64,000 nucleotides of DNA from Gloeophyllum trabeum ATCC 11539. Its lineage: Eukaryota > Basidiomycota > Agaricomycetes > Gloeophyllales > Gloeophyllaceae. The stretch is taken from positions 1,009,288-1,073,287 of the forward strand of contig NW_006920419.1 of the NCBI RefSeq assembly GCF_000344685.1, in the 5' to 3' direction. Every line of letters starts with the position of its first letter. Position 1 is the stretch's first letter. The translations under genes and the position numbers were made by a program. Below are positions 10,442-22,683 of the stretch, piece after piece. Under the pieces are notes generated by a model. That model was not told the origin of the DNA and did no database searches. It was given only the letters and a program-made list of their open reading frames with translations.

Positions 10442-11896
10442 TCAAGTCCTCCCTTTCAAGTCCAACTCGGCCTGCATCGCCTCGCCGAACACGCCCGCGA
10501 GCAGATTGTTGGCCGCGAGCGTCGCCATGCCGAGCCGCGTCTCCGTCGTCGCGCTCCCGATGTGCGGGAGGACGACGCACCTGTCGGACCATCAGTCCGC
10601 AGTCCCCGCCCACCCGCGCTCATCACTCACCGGGGCTCCTGCACGAGCGGGTGCGCGCTCCCCACCGCCGGCTCGCCCTCGACGACGTCCACGCCCGCGC
10701 CCCACAGCCACCCCTCGCGCAGCGCGCGCGCGAGCGCGTGCGCGTCGACGAGCGTCCCGCGCGCGGTGTTCACGAGCACCGCCGTGCGCTTCATCTGCCG
10801 CAGGAAGCGCTCGTCGACGACGTGGCGCGTCGCCGCGCCGCCCGGCGCGAGCACGAAGACGACGTCGCTGCCGCGCGCGAGCGCGGCGAGGCTGCCCGCG
10901 CGCCGGACGGACGTGAGGCTGAATTGGCGGGTGTACTGCGCGTCCTGCGCGGGGCTCGGCGCGGAGCCGGGGGAGGTGGTGTACAGCGCGTGCGTGATCC
11001 CGAAGGGCACGAGGCGCGCGAGCGTGGCGCGCGCGATGCGCCCGAAGCCGATGAAGCCCGCGGTGCGGGTGCTGGAGGGGGACGGGCGGGAGAGCTGCGG
11101 GCCGCAGAAGGAGAAGGGGGACCAGGAGGTGTTGGGCCACTGGGGTGGGGTTAGCGGGGTGGGGGATGGCGATGGGAGGGGGAGTGAGGGAATGGGGGGA
11201 ACGAGTAAGGGACGCACCTCCCCCCGCTGCACGACGCCCATCGTCTCCTTCGCGTTCCGGCCCGCCATCAGCGCGAGCATCACCGATACGTCCGCGACTG
11301 TCCACACATCATTTGCATTTCAGCTTGGTGTACTAGCGGGAGTGGGGAACGGGAGAGGGAGGAATGGTCACCTGCGTCGGTGAGCACGTCGGGCGTGTAC
11401 CCCAGCCGGACGTTGCGCGCGGCGAGGGCGGGGAGGTCGACGTGTTCTGTGTGTGGGGCGGTGAGGAAAAAGGTACGAGAGGGAGGTGGGCAGGGGCGCA
11501 CCGTAGCCAACCGACATCGTAGACACCACCTTCAAAGTGGGACCAGCTGCACGCCCGTCAACATCCCCGCGAAAGCGCGGCAGCTACGACGCGCCTTTAT
11601 CGAGTAATTCCTCGTTCACCTGGTGGGGTGAGGGTGCATGAGACGCGAGTGGACGGGGCAGGAGGAGGGAAGTACCTTGTCCGAGAGCATCACCAGCACG
11701 CCCGCCGCCCCCGGTACGTGCTCGAGCAGCCACGCGCGCTCGCACGCGCGGTCCTCCGGCCAGACGACGACCTACGTACAGACCGTCACCGCGTGCGCCG
11801 TGCGACGCCGTTCCAGGTACTCACGTCGAGCTCCGTGCGCGCGCGGAGGAGGGGCATCACGTCCGGGCCCAGGTCGCGGCAGACGACGACCTTCAT
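10442..11896 (-). CDS. D-isomer-specific 2-hydroxyacid dehydrogenase, glyoxylate/hydroxypyruvate reductase-like
   Basis: Reduces 2-oxo acids such as glyoxylate or hydroxypyruvate with NAD(P)H. The start at 11894-11896 gives [18 protein letters not shown], typical for the family; an in-frame ATG at 11986 would add 30 residues rich in Ser/Ala/Thr and could supply a mitochondrial presequence. Visible motifs: [20 protein letters not shown], then [14 protein letters not shown], then the dinucleotide-binding GFIGFGRIA, then NTARG (substrate-binding Arg), GVDVVEGEP (catalytic Glu) and PHIGSAT (catalytic His). The stop at 10442-10444 follows LDLKGRT. Several short introns split the gene. All catalytic residues are present, so it looks functional. 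The exact 2-oxo acid cannot be told from sequence. Confidence 0.85.
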
Positions 11897-11986
11897 GCGA
11901 CTGGTGCTGGTGGGAGGCCTGAGGTGAGATGCGAGCGAGGTCAGACGGTGCATGGGTGCTGACGCTGACGCTGGCTCGGCGGACAT

Positions 11987-12994
11987 GGCTCTCCAGAAAT
12001 CTTGCTCGCGGTGATTTTGGAATGGAGGGGAGAAGGGAGGAAGGGACGGGCGGGTGGCCGACGGAGGGGTATTTCAGGATGAGATGCAAGGGAGATATGG
12101 GCGGCCCCGGGCCGGGAGCCGTCATGTGCGGGTTAGGGATTCCGTTGGTACATCGCGTGCGCCAAAAGCATCAGAGAGAGTTTCGGGTGCGGCAGTCGTT
12201 CGCGAGTAGTTGTCAGCAGCGTCCGTGCTTGCTGCATATATGTTGCTGAAGGTGGCAAGGCCTGAGCTCAGGCTGTGAGTGATCGTGATGAGGTCAACGT
12301 CTGCCACGCCCTAATGTGAATCCCGCTGAGACTGCTGTACCCCATATGAACGAGCTCGAAGCGCACACGTTAAGTATTGTGGGCGTCGTCCATGCTTCCA
12401 GAGTCATGTAAAGTGGTGATGGTGTAGGGAAACTTTGACGACACAGCGTACTGATCTCAGCCACATTCAGCCACTGGACATCGGAGCCCATTGTGCTACA
12501 TACTAGAAACTATATATCACAGTGCAAATAAGGGCTACACGAGGCTACGCGACGGTACACAATGACAGGTTGGGACAAACCTCAGCCATAATTGGGTTAA
12601 AATACATGTAATACAAAGGGTAAATACATTCGGCCAGTCCGTTGCCAACTTGCCACACAGCCGTGTCCGGACTGTAACCGGCATGGGAGCTCGGTCATGA
12701 CCGGTGTCCGGACTGTAAAACCGGGATGGCCGGTTCGGTCGTCCATCCTTGTCCGGATGGCGTCTGGCATGGAGGGCTCGAGACCGCGATTTTTGTCCGG
12801 ACTAGCACCGGCATCTATCGGTATTTTCAGGGGTCCTGGCAAACTGTCCGACCGGACCGGCCAACTCCGGACGCGCTGTCGTGAGAGTCAGTGACGTCGC
12901 TCTCTAACGCGCTCGAGATTTGTCTTGATTCGACTCTGCCTTGTGACATTGGTTCTCCTCTGCTGTTTGCTCTACTACCACTTCACAACCGGCC
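11987..12994. other. Divergent intergenic region upstream of LTN1
   Basis: Divergent promoter space between the hydroxyacid dehydrogenase and LTN1. Short leftward frames at 12122-12307 and 12294-12491 have no recognisable domain and I did not call them. The part nearest LTN1 holds the palindrome cluster listed separately. Confidence 0.5.
12663..12815. repeat. Cluster of short GTCCGGAC-centred repeats
   Basis: GTGTCCGGACTGTAA occurs at 12663-12677 and 12704-12718, with a related TTGTCCGGACTAG at about 12794 and TTGTCCGGATGG near 12749. GTCCGGAC is its own reverse complement. ACCGGCAT follows two of the copies. Confidence 0.6.
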
Positions 12995-15900
12995 ATGGGC
13001 AAGGGCCAGAAATCCTCTGCCTCCTCCGGCACTCGCAAGAAACACGCACGCAAAGCCGCAGGCCCGCAGGAGCCCACCCCGACCAAAGACAAGCGAGACA
13101 AGGGCACGGGCAAGGGCAAGGGCAAGAACAAGGAGCCGCGCAAGAAAGTGTACATCCCCCCGACCAAGCCCGCGCCCGCGCGCCCCGACCCGCTCGACAC
13201 CCTCGGGCTCGCCAACCAGCTCCCGCCGGAGCTCCTCGTCGTCCTGCGCAGTCTAAGGAAGAAGGACGCGGTCACAAAGGCCAAGGCGCTCGAGGAGCTG
13301 CTCGGCGCGTGGGTGGAGAGGGCGCTCGGGACCCGGGATGAGGGCGCGGTGGCGGCGACGCTCGTGCTCATGCTGCCGGTGTGGGTGCGTGCCGCGGCTT
13401 GTATCCACACTATCTCGAGGTTGAATCCAAGTTTCTTGCATCGCAATGGCATCGCACAAAGGTCCACCACATGCCCGCGCTCTTCCTCCACCCCTCGCGC
13501 CGCATCCGGCTGCTCGCAGCCAGCGTCCACTCCTCGCTCCTGCGCATCCCGGACGCGCGCGCCGCGCTCCTCACCTTCCTCGCCGACGCCGCCCCGCCCG
13601 ACCAGGCCGAGTGCGTGCTCGGCGCGTGGTGCATGGCCGGCAGCGACGCCGACCGGCTCGTCGCGCGGCACGCGCGCGCGTCCTGGGAGGACTTTGTTTC
13701 CCTTGCCCCGCCAAGTGCGTCTCATTCCAATACCGATTCCGATTCCGATAGGTTGGCGCTGGATGAGAGCGCGCTGCTGCGCATGCTGCAGCGCACCGCG
13801 CTCGACCCGGGCGCGGTCTACCTCTCCCTCAACCCGCCGCAGGTGAGCGTGGAGCCCGGCGTCCCGGGGCGGAAGGCCCCACCGAAGAGGCGGGAGGAGG
13901 AGCCGGTGAGGGCGAAGACCGAGGACGAGGAGGAGAGCGAGGACGACCGCAATGCGCGGCTGCGCGTCGGCGCGCTGGGGGGTCTGAAGTGGGTGCTAGG
14001 TGAGCGTCTGATTCGTTTAATGAAAGTGGTGTCAAGGGGATTGCTGAGAGTGCCTCCTCCCGGAGACGCGCGGAATGCGAATAACGTGGAGGGCGCGAAG
14101 TCGCTGAAAGGCCTCGCGGAGATCCTAGGCAACCCCGCCCTCTGGACTTCACTGTCTCACGCGCGCGCGGCGCCGTGGGTCGACGTGCCGAGTTTTGGGT
14201 GCGGCCAGCCGGTCGTGCGGCGGGCGGCGTGGGCGCTCGTGCAGGCCCTGGTAGGGCACTGGGCAGGTGCGTTCCTTCACCCGCATCCGTGTGGACACGG
14301 GGCTGACGGGTATGGACTGTAGAGGAGGTGAAGAACGCGGACTTGCTGGGCGTGCTGAGTACGGTCGTGCTGAGGTCCGCGTGGGTGGAGCCGGACCCGA
14401 CGGTGAGGACGGTGATGTGGCAGCCGCTCATGATGTTCCTCAAAGGTTCGCTCCTCCCCCCTTCTCTCTGTATTCCTAATATCCATGTTTGCGTGCACCC
14501 TAACCCTGACTCGCACCCCCGCTCAGAGTTCCCGCAAGCGTGGACGGTCGATGGCTCCAAGACCGCCGCCGACGATGCGTCCGAATCCGACGGGGATCAC
14601 AGCGACGAGGAGGACGGGGACAGGGAGCAGGGCACCCCCGGCCCCGCTCCCACCACGCCGGGCACGTCGCTAGCGTACGACGAGTTCCTGCAGTTCCTCC
14701 AGCTCGGCTGCGCGGGCTCGCCGCTGCAGGGCTACCCGACGGTCGTCATCGTGCTCTCCACGCTGCCCGCTTCCGTGCGTCCCCCTCCCCTCTCTCCCTT
14801 CCTCCATATATTATCCCGCTGATTCCCTGCGTTTTGTGTTCGCGTGTGTGTGCAGTTCCTGAGTACGCCTACCGTAGAAGACGCACTGAAGGATCTGTTC
14901 ACGTCCTTTTGGGCGGCAGTCGACGCGCGCGCGCTCGGCGGGCTGGACAAAGCCGCCGCGCACAGGGCGTTCCTCTCATCTCTCCTCGAGTGCACCGCGT
15001 TCCTCGTCCGGCGCATCAGACAGGATCCCGCATTCCGCGATGCGAATGTGGATGCGCATGAAGTGCGTAGGTGGCTGGTGGGGGAGCAATCTGCGAGAGT
15101 GATGGAGGCGCTGGCGGGAGGCGGGTTGAGGGTGGAGGGGGCGGGGGCGGGGGCGGGGGCGCTGGTGGGGAGGCACCTGGAGGCGCTCGAGGGCGTTGAT
15201 ATAGGTGCGATTTTTCTCGGTCCCTGGTTCCTCGTCTTTGGCGGTCGTGTGCTGAACCCGCCCGCGGGCGCTCAGAACTGTTCAGGGCCGCGTGGGCGCC
15301 GGTCGACGCTACCCTCGCCCGCGTGGGCGCGCGGTTCGCGTGTGGTGCCCTGAAGGCGTTTTGGGAGACGTTCGGGGAGGGCAGTGAGGCGCGGGCGGCG
15401 GCGCGGAGGGCGATTGGGGAGGTTGCGCGGCGCGCGGTGGGGGAGGTGCAGGCTAGGTTGGCGGGGAAGGAGGGCGAGGGGGAGGGAGAGGGCGAGTTTG
15501 CGTTGGAGGTTGTGCTGCGTGTTTTGGGCGAGGCGGTGGTTGGTGATGAGGAGTTGACTGCTGTATGTGGGCGGTGTGTCTACCATCGGAAGCCTCGGTG
15601 TGTTGAATTTTTGCCTTGCAGGCGATCGACGAGACTGTCCAGGCGAATGTCGCGCAGCTCGTCGACGCTGCGCCCTCGCTGCTCCTCGCGTACCTCACCC
15701 ACCGGAACGATCAAGCACGCGCCCTGGAAATCTGGCGTAGGATTCTGGACGTGCTCTCCGGCAAGGACCCGCGCGAGCTGGCTACGCGCATCGCGCCCTT
15801 CGCCAGGGCCGGCGCGCTCCCGTGCTACTGCGCCCCGGAGGACGGCGAGCTGGACGAGCCGCTCACGCGGTTGGTGGCGCACGCGTCGGGGGGGAGCGTG

Positions 15901-18900
15901 GATTCGGAGGCGGCGGGCGTGGTGTGTTCGGTATTGCGCAACCCTCGTGAGCTCTCAATCCTTCATTGGTTGTATTGGCTGGATGGTGATACTGACTGAG
16001 CGGTGGGGGTGGGATGGCAGAGTACTTCTTGTCGAGCGCCGCGCGTGTCGGGCTGGTTGAGGGTTTGGTGGCGACGTTCGGTGTGCACGTACAGCAGGCG
16101 CTGAGAGATCCCGCGGCCGCGGCGTACACGCAGGCGTTTGAGAATTTGCTGGGGTTGCTGGAGGCGGCGTTGGCGGGGGATCCTGCGGTGTTGTCGTCAT
16201 CGACGCTTGGGGTGGGGTTGCTGCCTGATCTCTGTCTGTTCGCGTATGTGCTTCCGACGTTCTCTTCGTCCAAGGGTGAGGCATACTTTGAGAAAGCGAG
16301 GGATCTGTGGAATGGATGGTGGGGCCAAAGTACAGAGGAGTCACGCTCGGATACCCAAGCTGCGCTGGTTGGCAAGTTGCGCGATATTATTTTGGATACG
16401 CAGGTTGCGGTGACGTGAGTCCATTGCTTAGTGGGTTGGCTGAGACTCTGAAATGCGCATTTGCTTTTTGCACTAGGCCGGACAGTGTCCTGGATGTGCT
16501 GTGGGATGGTATCCCGGGGCTAGACATTCAAGCCGCTGATGTATTACCGGACTCGGGGACCATGCTCCGGATGCTCGAAGGCCTACCTACATATCCTGAG
16601 GACCCGAGCGCCGCAGTTGTCAACAATCTCATTCCTCCTGCATCTCTTCTGGGCGACCGCGTCACCTGGACGCCCGAGTATGATTCCGAGGGGTATTCAC
16701 AGTACGGGAGAGTTACGACTGCGTTTGCTCGGGTGTTTGCCTCGGATCGTCAAGCAGCCAAAGAGCATATCTGGGCTCTGCAACATCTTTTGGCGGCAAG
16801 CGTCTATGCCGAAGACCAGGTTCAACTTTCCTTGGAGCGTAACCCACTGTGTACCCGCAAGGTGTCTAGAGCAAAGCTGCAAGCCTTTGTGTCTAGAGTG
16901 CAGTCAATCACTGCGTACCTCCTCGTCCCGGATGCGGAAGACGGGTGGCATTCAAAGATCGTCAACGCCGCCCAAGATCCAGCTATCGAACGAAGTACCC
17001 CGTCCACTCTCACCGCGCATCTCATCCAGTATGCTTCCGGGCACGACAACCCACGAGAGGCGCGTGTCCTGTATGCCGCGCTCCAGACCGTCATGAGCGG
17101 TGCAACTAAGGAAGAAGCAGACGAATGGATAATGCTAGCTCGGAAACTCGAGAAGAAGGCGCCGTTGACCTCGATAGCTCTCGTGTCCTGCGTGACTGCG
17201 TTCGGACCTGAGCCACCACGGTTAGATCGCTACAGGAATGAGCTAGCTGCGGGAATTTTCGGTGTACCTGCTTCGAAGGCCAACGACGAAGGGCTCTTGA
17301 GTCTACTGAGACTCGCGGCTACTGCTCCCGATCCGGAGTCGGACGTGGTATTCCTCCCTCAGCCGAGGGCTATCAACCTCATGAAAGCCTGTCAGCAGTG
17401 GGTCGAATCTGACGAGGATATTTCGGAGGATGTCGAGAGCGCGATGACGCTGATATTCTACCACCTGGTGCCGATCTTGCAAGACGTTCCTGGAGGCCAC
17501 TGGGACTTCATTTTTGATGTCATAGAGAATAACCTTGAGGTAAGCCTCACGCACGCTCTGTGATCTCCACCCATCCTCATTCTATCGACTTTGAGAACGG
17601 CTCCTTCAACGAGAATTCCACTCTTGTGACTCTGGCGCGTACATTCAGGCTCATCATCGCCATCCAAGATATAGCGACGACCAACAAGTCGCTCCGCGCC
17701 CTATGGGACGAGCGGCGGCAGGCTGTCCTGACGTTGGTCAGAGACCTAATAGCGTCACGCGAGAGTTAGTGAATCGTTACGGGCATTTTTCATGTTCTAA
17801 CGAGCATCAGGTTCACGGGCCCCTTCCACCCCTCAGTTAATGTCTCTGGAGTTGGCGATGTCAATCGTCCAAGATATGCCTGATTCCCTACACGACGCGA
17901 AGATTCTACCTTCGGTGAGTATCTCGCCTGTGCTCCAAGCCGGGGCTATCGTTAATGCTCTCGCCAGATGTGTCGCCTCATCGTCAATACGTCATCAGAA
18001 ACGCAGAAAATGGCGTATCACTTGCTGCAGGAGTCTAGTAGGAAGTACACGGAAAACCTCGTCATTGAAGCAGGAGTTGATACAGAGGCTAACGTCAAAT
18101 GCGAGCTCCCCATGGAGCTGGTAGATATCCTTCAGCGATCCATCTCGGACGACGATCCAGACGATATACCTCAGGTTTGTCGTGACCATCGCATGGAGCG
18201 CGTTTTCTAATGTTTTGTAGGATCCATTTGGGTATTTCTTGGCATGGATGGCCGTCTTCGACCTCTTCTCGAACGCGGTGTGTAATCATGCCTGGTCACC
18301 CGTCTACGTTCGCTGACATTCCGAGGTTAGTCTTTCAAAGTCAAATCTGGATATATTCAACATCTGAGAGACCTGGATCTCATATCGACAAGGTTCTTGC
18401 CCTACATCTTCAATGCGTTAGGCCTCTATGGTGGCCCTCGCTCGACCTTCAAGCTGGACGTTTGGGCGGTTGACGAGTACCATGTTTCACGTAAGTAGAC
18501 ACCTGATGCGTTGCTCCTTGCACAGCCTCAAATAGGCCCTTCGCCCAGTGTACGATCCGGACGTCCCAGTCAGTGCAGCTCTGCAAGCCGCGCACCTGTA
18601 TTACCGTGGCCTGCTGATTATTCCCTCCCTCATCCGTGCCTGGCTCCAAGATTGCAAGGACCGCACCCTTTCTACGACGGTCACCACGTTCACCGCCCAA
18701 CATTACTCTCCAGTCATCATTGCCACGGAGTTTGCTCGGGTCAAGTCTCCCGACGCTGCCTCTGAGTTAGAGCACGAGAACTTGGCAATCAAGGTCGCTG
18801 GCACTGTTAACGAGATAACGGCGTCCTGGGCTGTGGACGAGCACCAATTGGAGATTTCTCTGAAGTTACCGGCAGACTGGCCCTTGCACCCAGTTCAGGT

Positions 18901-19384
18901 AAGGGACTCCAAGAAGGTAGGCGTAGAAGAGAACAGATGGCGGGCGTGGGTGCTCGGTGTGCAACAGATTATGTGGACGCAGGTCGGTATAACTTCGGTC
19001 ATGGACACAATATTCTGTAAGTGATCCGCTGACATTTCCTGTCAGAATGGCTCCATCGTGGACGGCCTCAGCCTCTTCAAGAGGAATGTCAGCCTCCACT
19101 TTGAGGGTCAGGTCGAATGCGCGATTTGCTATTCGTGAGTGGTGGTGCTTCCTCGCGCCTATGGAAGTGGAGTTGACGCAGTGGTACAGTATTATCAGTC
19201 CGATGGACTACAGTCTACCGAAGAAACCGTGCAAAACCTGCAAGAATCGATTCCATTCTACTTGTCTATACAAGGTGTGTGATGTATGCTGGGCAGATTG
19301 TGACTTGAAGACTAAGCATGCCATCAGTGGTTTAACACGAGTCACTCTTCGACATGCCCCCTTTGTCGGTCAGATATCTTTTGA
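12995..19384 (+). CDS. LTN1: E3 ubiquitin-protein ligase listerin (ribosome quality control)
   Basis: Listerin binds 60S subunits that still carry a stalled peptidyl-tRNA and ubiquitinates the nascent chain on the ribosome. The start MGKGQKSSASSGTRKKHARK is followed by a Lys-rich linker and the conserved N-terminal segment LDTLGLANQLPPELLVVLRS. Helical HEAT-like repeat exons fill the middle. The C-terminal RING-CH-type finger reads ECAICYS, then CKTCKNRFHSTCLYK, an intron, then WFNTSHSSTCPLCRSDIF, stopping at 19382-19384. All eight zinc ligands (seven Cys, one His) are present. Length (roughly 1,750-1,850 residues over about 15 introns) matches fungal Rkr1/Ltn1. Lysine-poor acidic and Gly-rich linkers near 13,850-13,950 and 15,100-15,170 are typical disordered spacers. 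No lesion was seen. Confidence 0.92.
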
Positions 19385-19569
19385 TTTGTACAGAGATGGA
19401 CTGCCGGACGAGGTCAGCACATGTTCTCTCTTTTCAGCCCAAGACGACTTACCAGAACGTTGAATGAAAGAATAAATACAACCATTATTTATACGTAGTG
19501 TATAATCACCCCTAGAAATACAGCACGGACAACACTTCATCCCTCCCCCTCTAACCGGCCGTGGTATCT

Positions 19570-20068
19570 TCATTGTAGGTATTTTGGCCGCCTGAAGTTG
19601 CTCGGGCGACGTGGTGGCATGGGCCTGTGCCGTTCGGTTGCACTTCTTAACCGCTCCATAACGTTCTTTGCTAAAAATGCTGTTCCGTTCTCCTCTTCGT
19701 AGAGGACGTGTTCTGGGGCAATAGGTTCGATGATGTGTATGTCGGAGGGGTGAAGCGAGGTGCTGTGCGAGTAGCGGAATATCGAGATGAACTCGTGCCG
19801 GAAGATGTCGACGTCCACAACTGCCAGAGCGGACGCTGCCGAGCCTGGCAGCTGCTGTGACACTTCACGTCAACGTGTCAGTTCGGAGAGGCTTTGCATC
19901 TGGCGTCGGATGCGTACCTTCCACAAGCTGCACCTCTCCTCGTATCCGCGCCAGTGCAAACCGGCGAGGGTTTGGTGTGGTATCGTTGAGATCAACAACC
20001 GAAACATGTTCAACCGCTGCCTTATCCGAAGGATATACGGGCATCGAGGCAAATGCTACGGCAGCCAT
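19570..20068 (-). CDS. Small hypothetical protein
   Basis: Two exons joined by a short intron give about 140 residues. Exon 1 begins MAAVAFASMPVYPSDKAAVE at 20068 and reads ARIRGEVQLVE up to a GTACGC donor. The acceptor CTGCCAG, in phase 1, restores GSAASALAVVDVDIFRHEF. The chain continues through SLHPSDIHIIEPIAPEHVLYEE and ends with a basic PPRRPSNFRRPKYLQ tail at 19570. The upstream frame closes just after the donor, so splicing is needed. The hydrophobic/acidic pattern of exon 2 looks like a folded domain. No family is recognised. The gene is convergent with LTN1, about 185 bp apart. Confidence 0.5.
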
Positions 20069-22683
20069 TGTTAGGTATAATTATCCAGAGGATAGACTAA
20101 GAGGATGGGTTGCGGAATAATACAGGCGGGCGAGGGTGGGTCGAGCAACGAGAAAGACCCAGCATTCCGAGCTTTATAGGAGGGTCGGACATGCTTTGGC
20201 CATGCGGGTTCGGGTGCCATCTTCAGAACAGCGTTGTCCGCTGCTCTGGGCTCATGAGACGCCTAATTATGATCAAAGAAGCACAACTTGTGGAGTCTGC
20301 TTTGGGTCTCCGAGAGTGTTCGGCACAAACAGCGTCTCCCAGGTCGACCCTTTTGGCCGCGGAGACACACAGGGATCGGGCAAGGGCTCGAACCTAAATA
20401 AAACTTGTGCCGTTTCCAGGCCTACGATTCTTTGTTCTGGCTAGTAGAGCGACGTCGACCGCACCGTCGCGACTACCCTGAGTCTACCTCACTCATCCCA
20501 TGATTTTCTGAAACGTTCATGATAACGTGCTGACATCGAAGTATAGCCGCCTTGACTATCGGAGATGCGAATGTAAAGCGGTGCATGGGAGATTAGCTTT
20601 TCTTGGATGCGCGTCAAGCAACCCTTGATTGAAAGATCATGCTCGGGGTGTACCCTCAAGCAAAGGGATAGTAGAGAACTCCAATGAGACTTCAAGACTT
20701 GTGGAGATCGCGAACGTCAGAATCCGTCTCACGAGGGCATCTCATCCATATTCGCGAAATGAAAGAATGAATCCGTGGAATGAGGGCACGGCCATATCAC
20801 TGTTCCTTGTCAACACTACCCCGCACTCCACTGAGTGCGGACGTGCGATCTTGAATGTTGGATTAGGCATAGCCCGTGCTTCACGAAGAGATCCACATAT
20901 ACTATCCAATCCTCGACACCGAGCGGACTCCTTTAACTGTCAGTCTCCGAGATACTGAGACAGACCAAGAATCCACCAACTCACTATGAGCCCTGCCAAG
21001 GGCGGTGAGTACATTTCAGTACGCAAAACCGCCACGAAGCAAACAGAGGGATGGTACAGTCCCATAGCGCCACCGATGGTGAGGCTCGTGCCATGGTATG
21101 GAACGACGAAGACTGGTCAGCGGATGGCACGACCGCTGCTAACTCCGCTTCTCGAAGCTCCGAAGGGCGGGCAACCCACCGACAGTAAATAGTAACTGAC
21201 AATCAACAGGCCAGCGTTCATGAGAACCGTTCACAGGGATTCTAAGTCAGTAAGACCGAAAAGCCGATGTGGTGCAAACCCGGATATCAGGCGCCTTTCC
21301 CTGCAAATAACGCGACTCCGTTTAGTGAATCACAATATTGTTACGTTCCGACACTATCTCTTTGCTGACAAGGTTTCCGCGATGAATGTGAGGGAGCCGA
21401 TGTGCGTAGACTTACCAATTTGGGTAACATCCTTGAACGAGTAAATACGATCACAAGAAGTCGCTATCGCCGTGACTCGCCGGGCTGACACTCAGTGCGA
21501 TGGACGGCTCCAGTTCAGTCAGCCTTGGCGCCTTTCCAGACTCTTGAACGCCTGATCCGAGACTTAAATAGAGACGTCTTTCGCGCGACGAGCATATTAT
21601 GGACAAGCCGGCAGGAATAGTGAAGGGAAGAGCTAGCGGCAAACAGCATGAAAACCAGGGGCCAGACGCTGGGCCATGAGGTTCGAATACACTGAGGCAC
21701 GTAAGGCAAAACTGTTCAACGTGGCCCAGAGTCCAATATCGCTCCATGACGGAGAAAGGAGGATGGAAGCATCCATTACGCAAGTGCAGCAAGCCGTGCC
21801 AAAGCCTGTCGGCCTTTCTAAAGACTTAGGCCCTGCGTCGATGAACAGATAGGAACAAAGCAGGGAGCTCGACGCGAAGCAGAGTTTAAGTATTTTTGGT
21901 CGTTCGCGATTTCATGTTTCCCGTCTAGTTGTTGCTCGACCAGCGACGCCCAGGTCGGGCGAGATTTTCAAGGCGGTTCCATCCGAAAGTCGTCTTATTT
22001 CGTAATTTTCGGGTGGCATCTGTCCAGGTAAGTCGATAGAATCGTGCCAGACACTTCCAGCAAGGATATTCTGATATACAGTCGCGTCTGGGCAACCGTT
22101 ATATAGCTAGACGATGAGATGGAAGGTAATCGAACGCAGTGCGTTATACGTGGATGCTCTCTCGGGTGCACACGGAGCCCAGATGTGGCGGCGTATTTGT
22201 TGCTGCTTGTGGGTAACATTGCAGGTGGCGGCGGAAACCGACAAACAACCTTTCCTTGTTGCTTTCATTCATGTTTCATCTTAAAGAGCTAACGCTAAAT
22301 CTAATATCCACGTGTATGAAGCTCCAAATACTACTTTACCACCGGCCCCGCCCCAACTCCAAAATCACCTCGGCTTGTAACCAGTCTCTATGGCAGCCTC
22401 ATGAAAGAAGAGGCTGAGAGGAAGGCATCGAAGAGTGTGCGCGTGGTTTCTCTCTGTGTATCATTTGTCCCATGCTGCTTATCCCACTGCGAACGGCCGA
22501 CGAGAAATTGCGCATCGGTTTGTCCAGGGAAGCGATGTACTCAGGCTGTGGCATCTGTAACGCCTTTCCCCACACAACCTGTACCGATCGCAGCAGTGAA
22601 CGGGCATTTGTGTTCTCCGCCGGTGAGTATACAGTAATGGCACAAATATGATGCCTCTAGGAGCAGGGCCACAATTTCTCGTC
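20069..22683. other. 2.6-kb region without a supported gene
   Basis: Many short frames on both strands, the longest 113 codons (21451-21792, minus), none with a signal peptide, a domain or plausible splice partners. Base composition is near 50% GC, lower than in neighbouring exons. It may be decayed coding or transposon sequence, but I see no repeat ends. Confidence 0.5.

Noticed and set aside
10432..11383. Long plus-strand Arg/Ala-rich frames across the hydroxyacid dehydrogenase
   Set aside because: Shadows of the minus-strand dehydrogenase, whose catalytic motifs are clear in the opposite direction.
12122..12491. Two overlapping minus-strand frames of 61-65 codons
   Set aside because: No recognisable domain, no clear splice joint between them, and they lie in divergent promoter space.
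21610..21690. GGTTCGAATAC resembling a tRNA B box
   Set aside because: No A box or cloverleaf can be folded in the 60-80 bases upstream.
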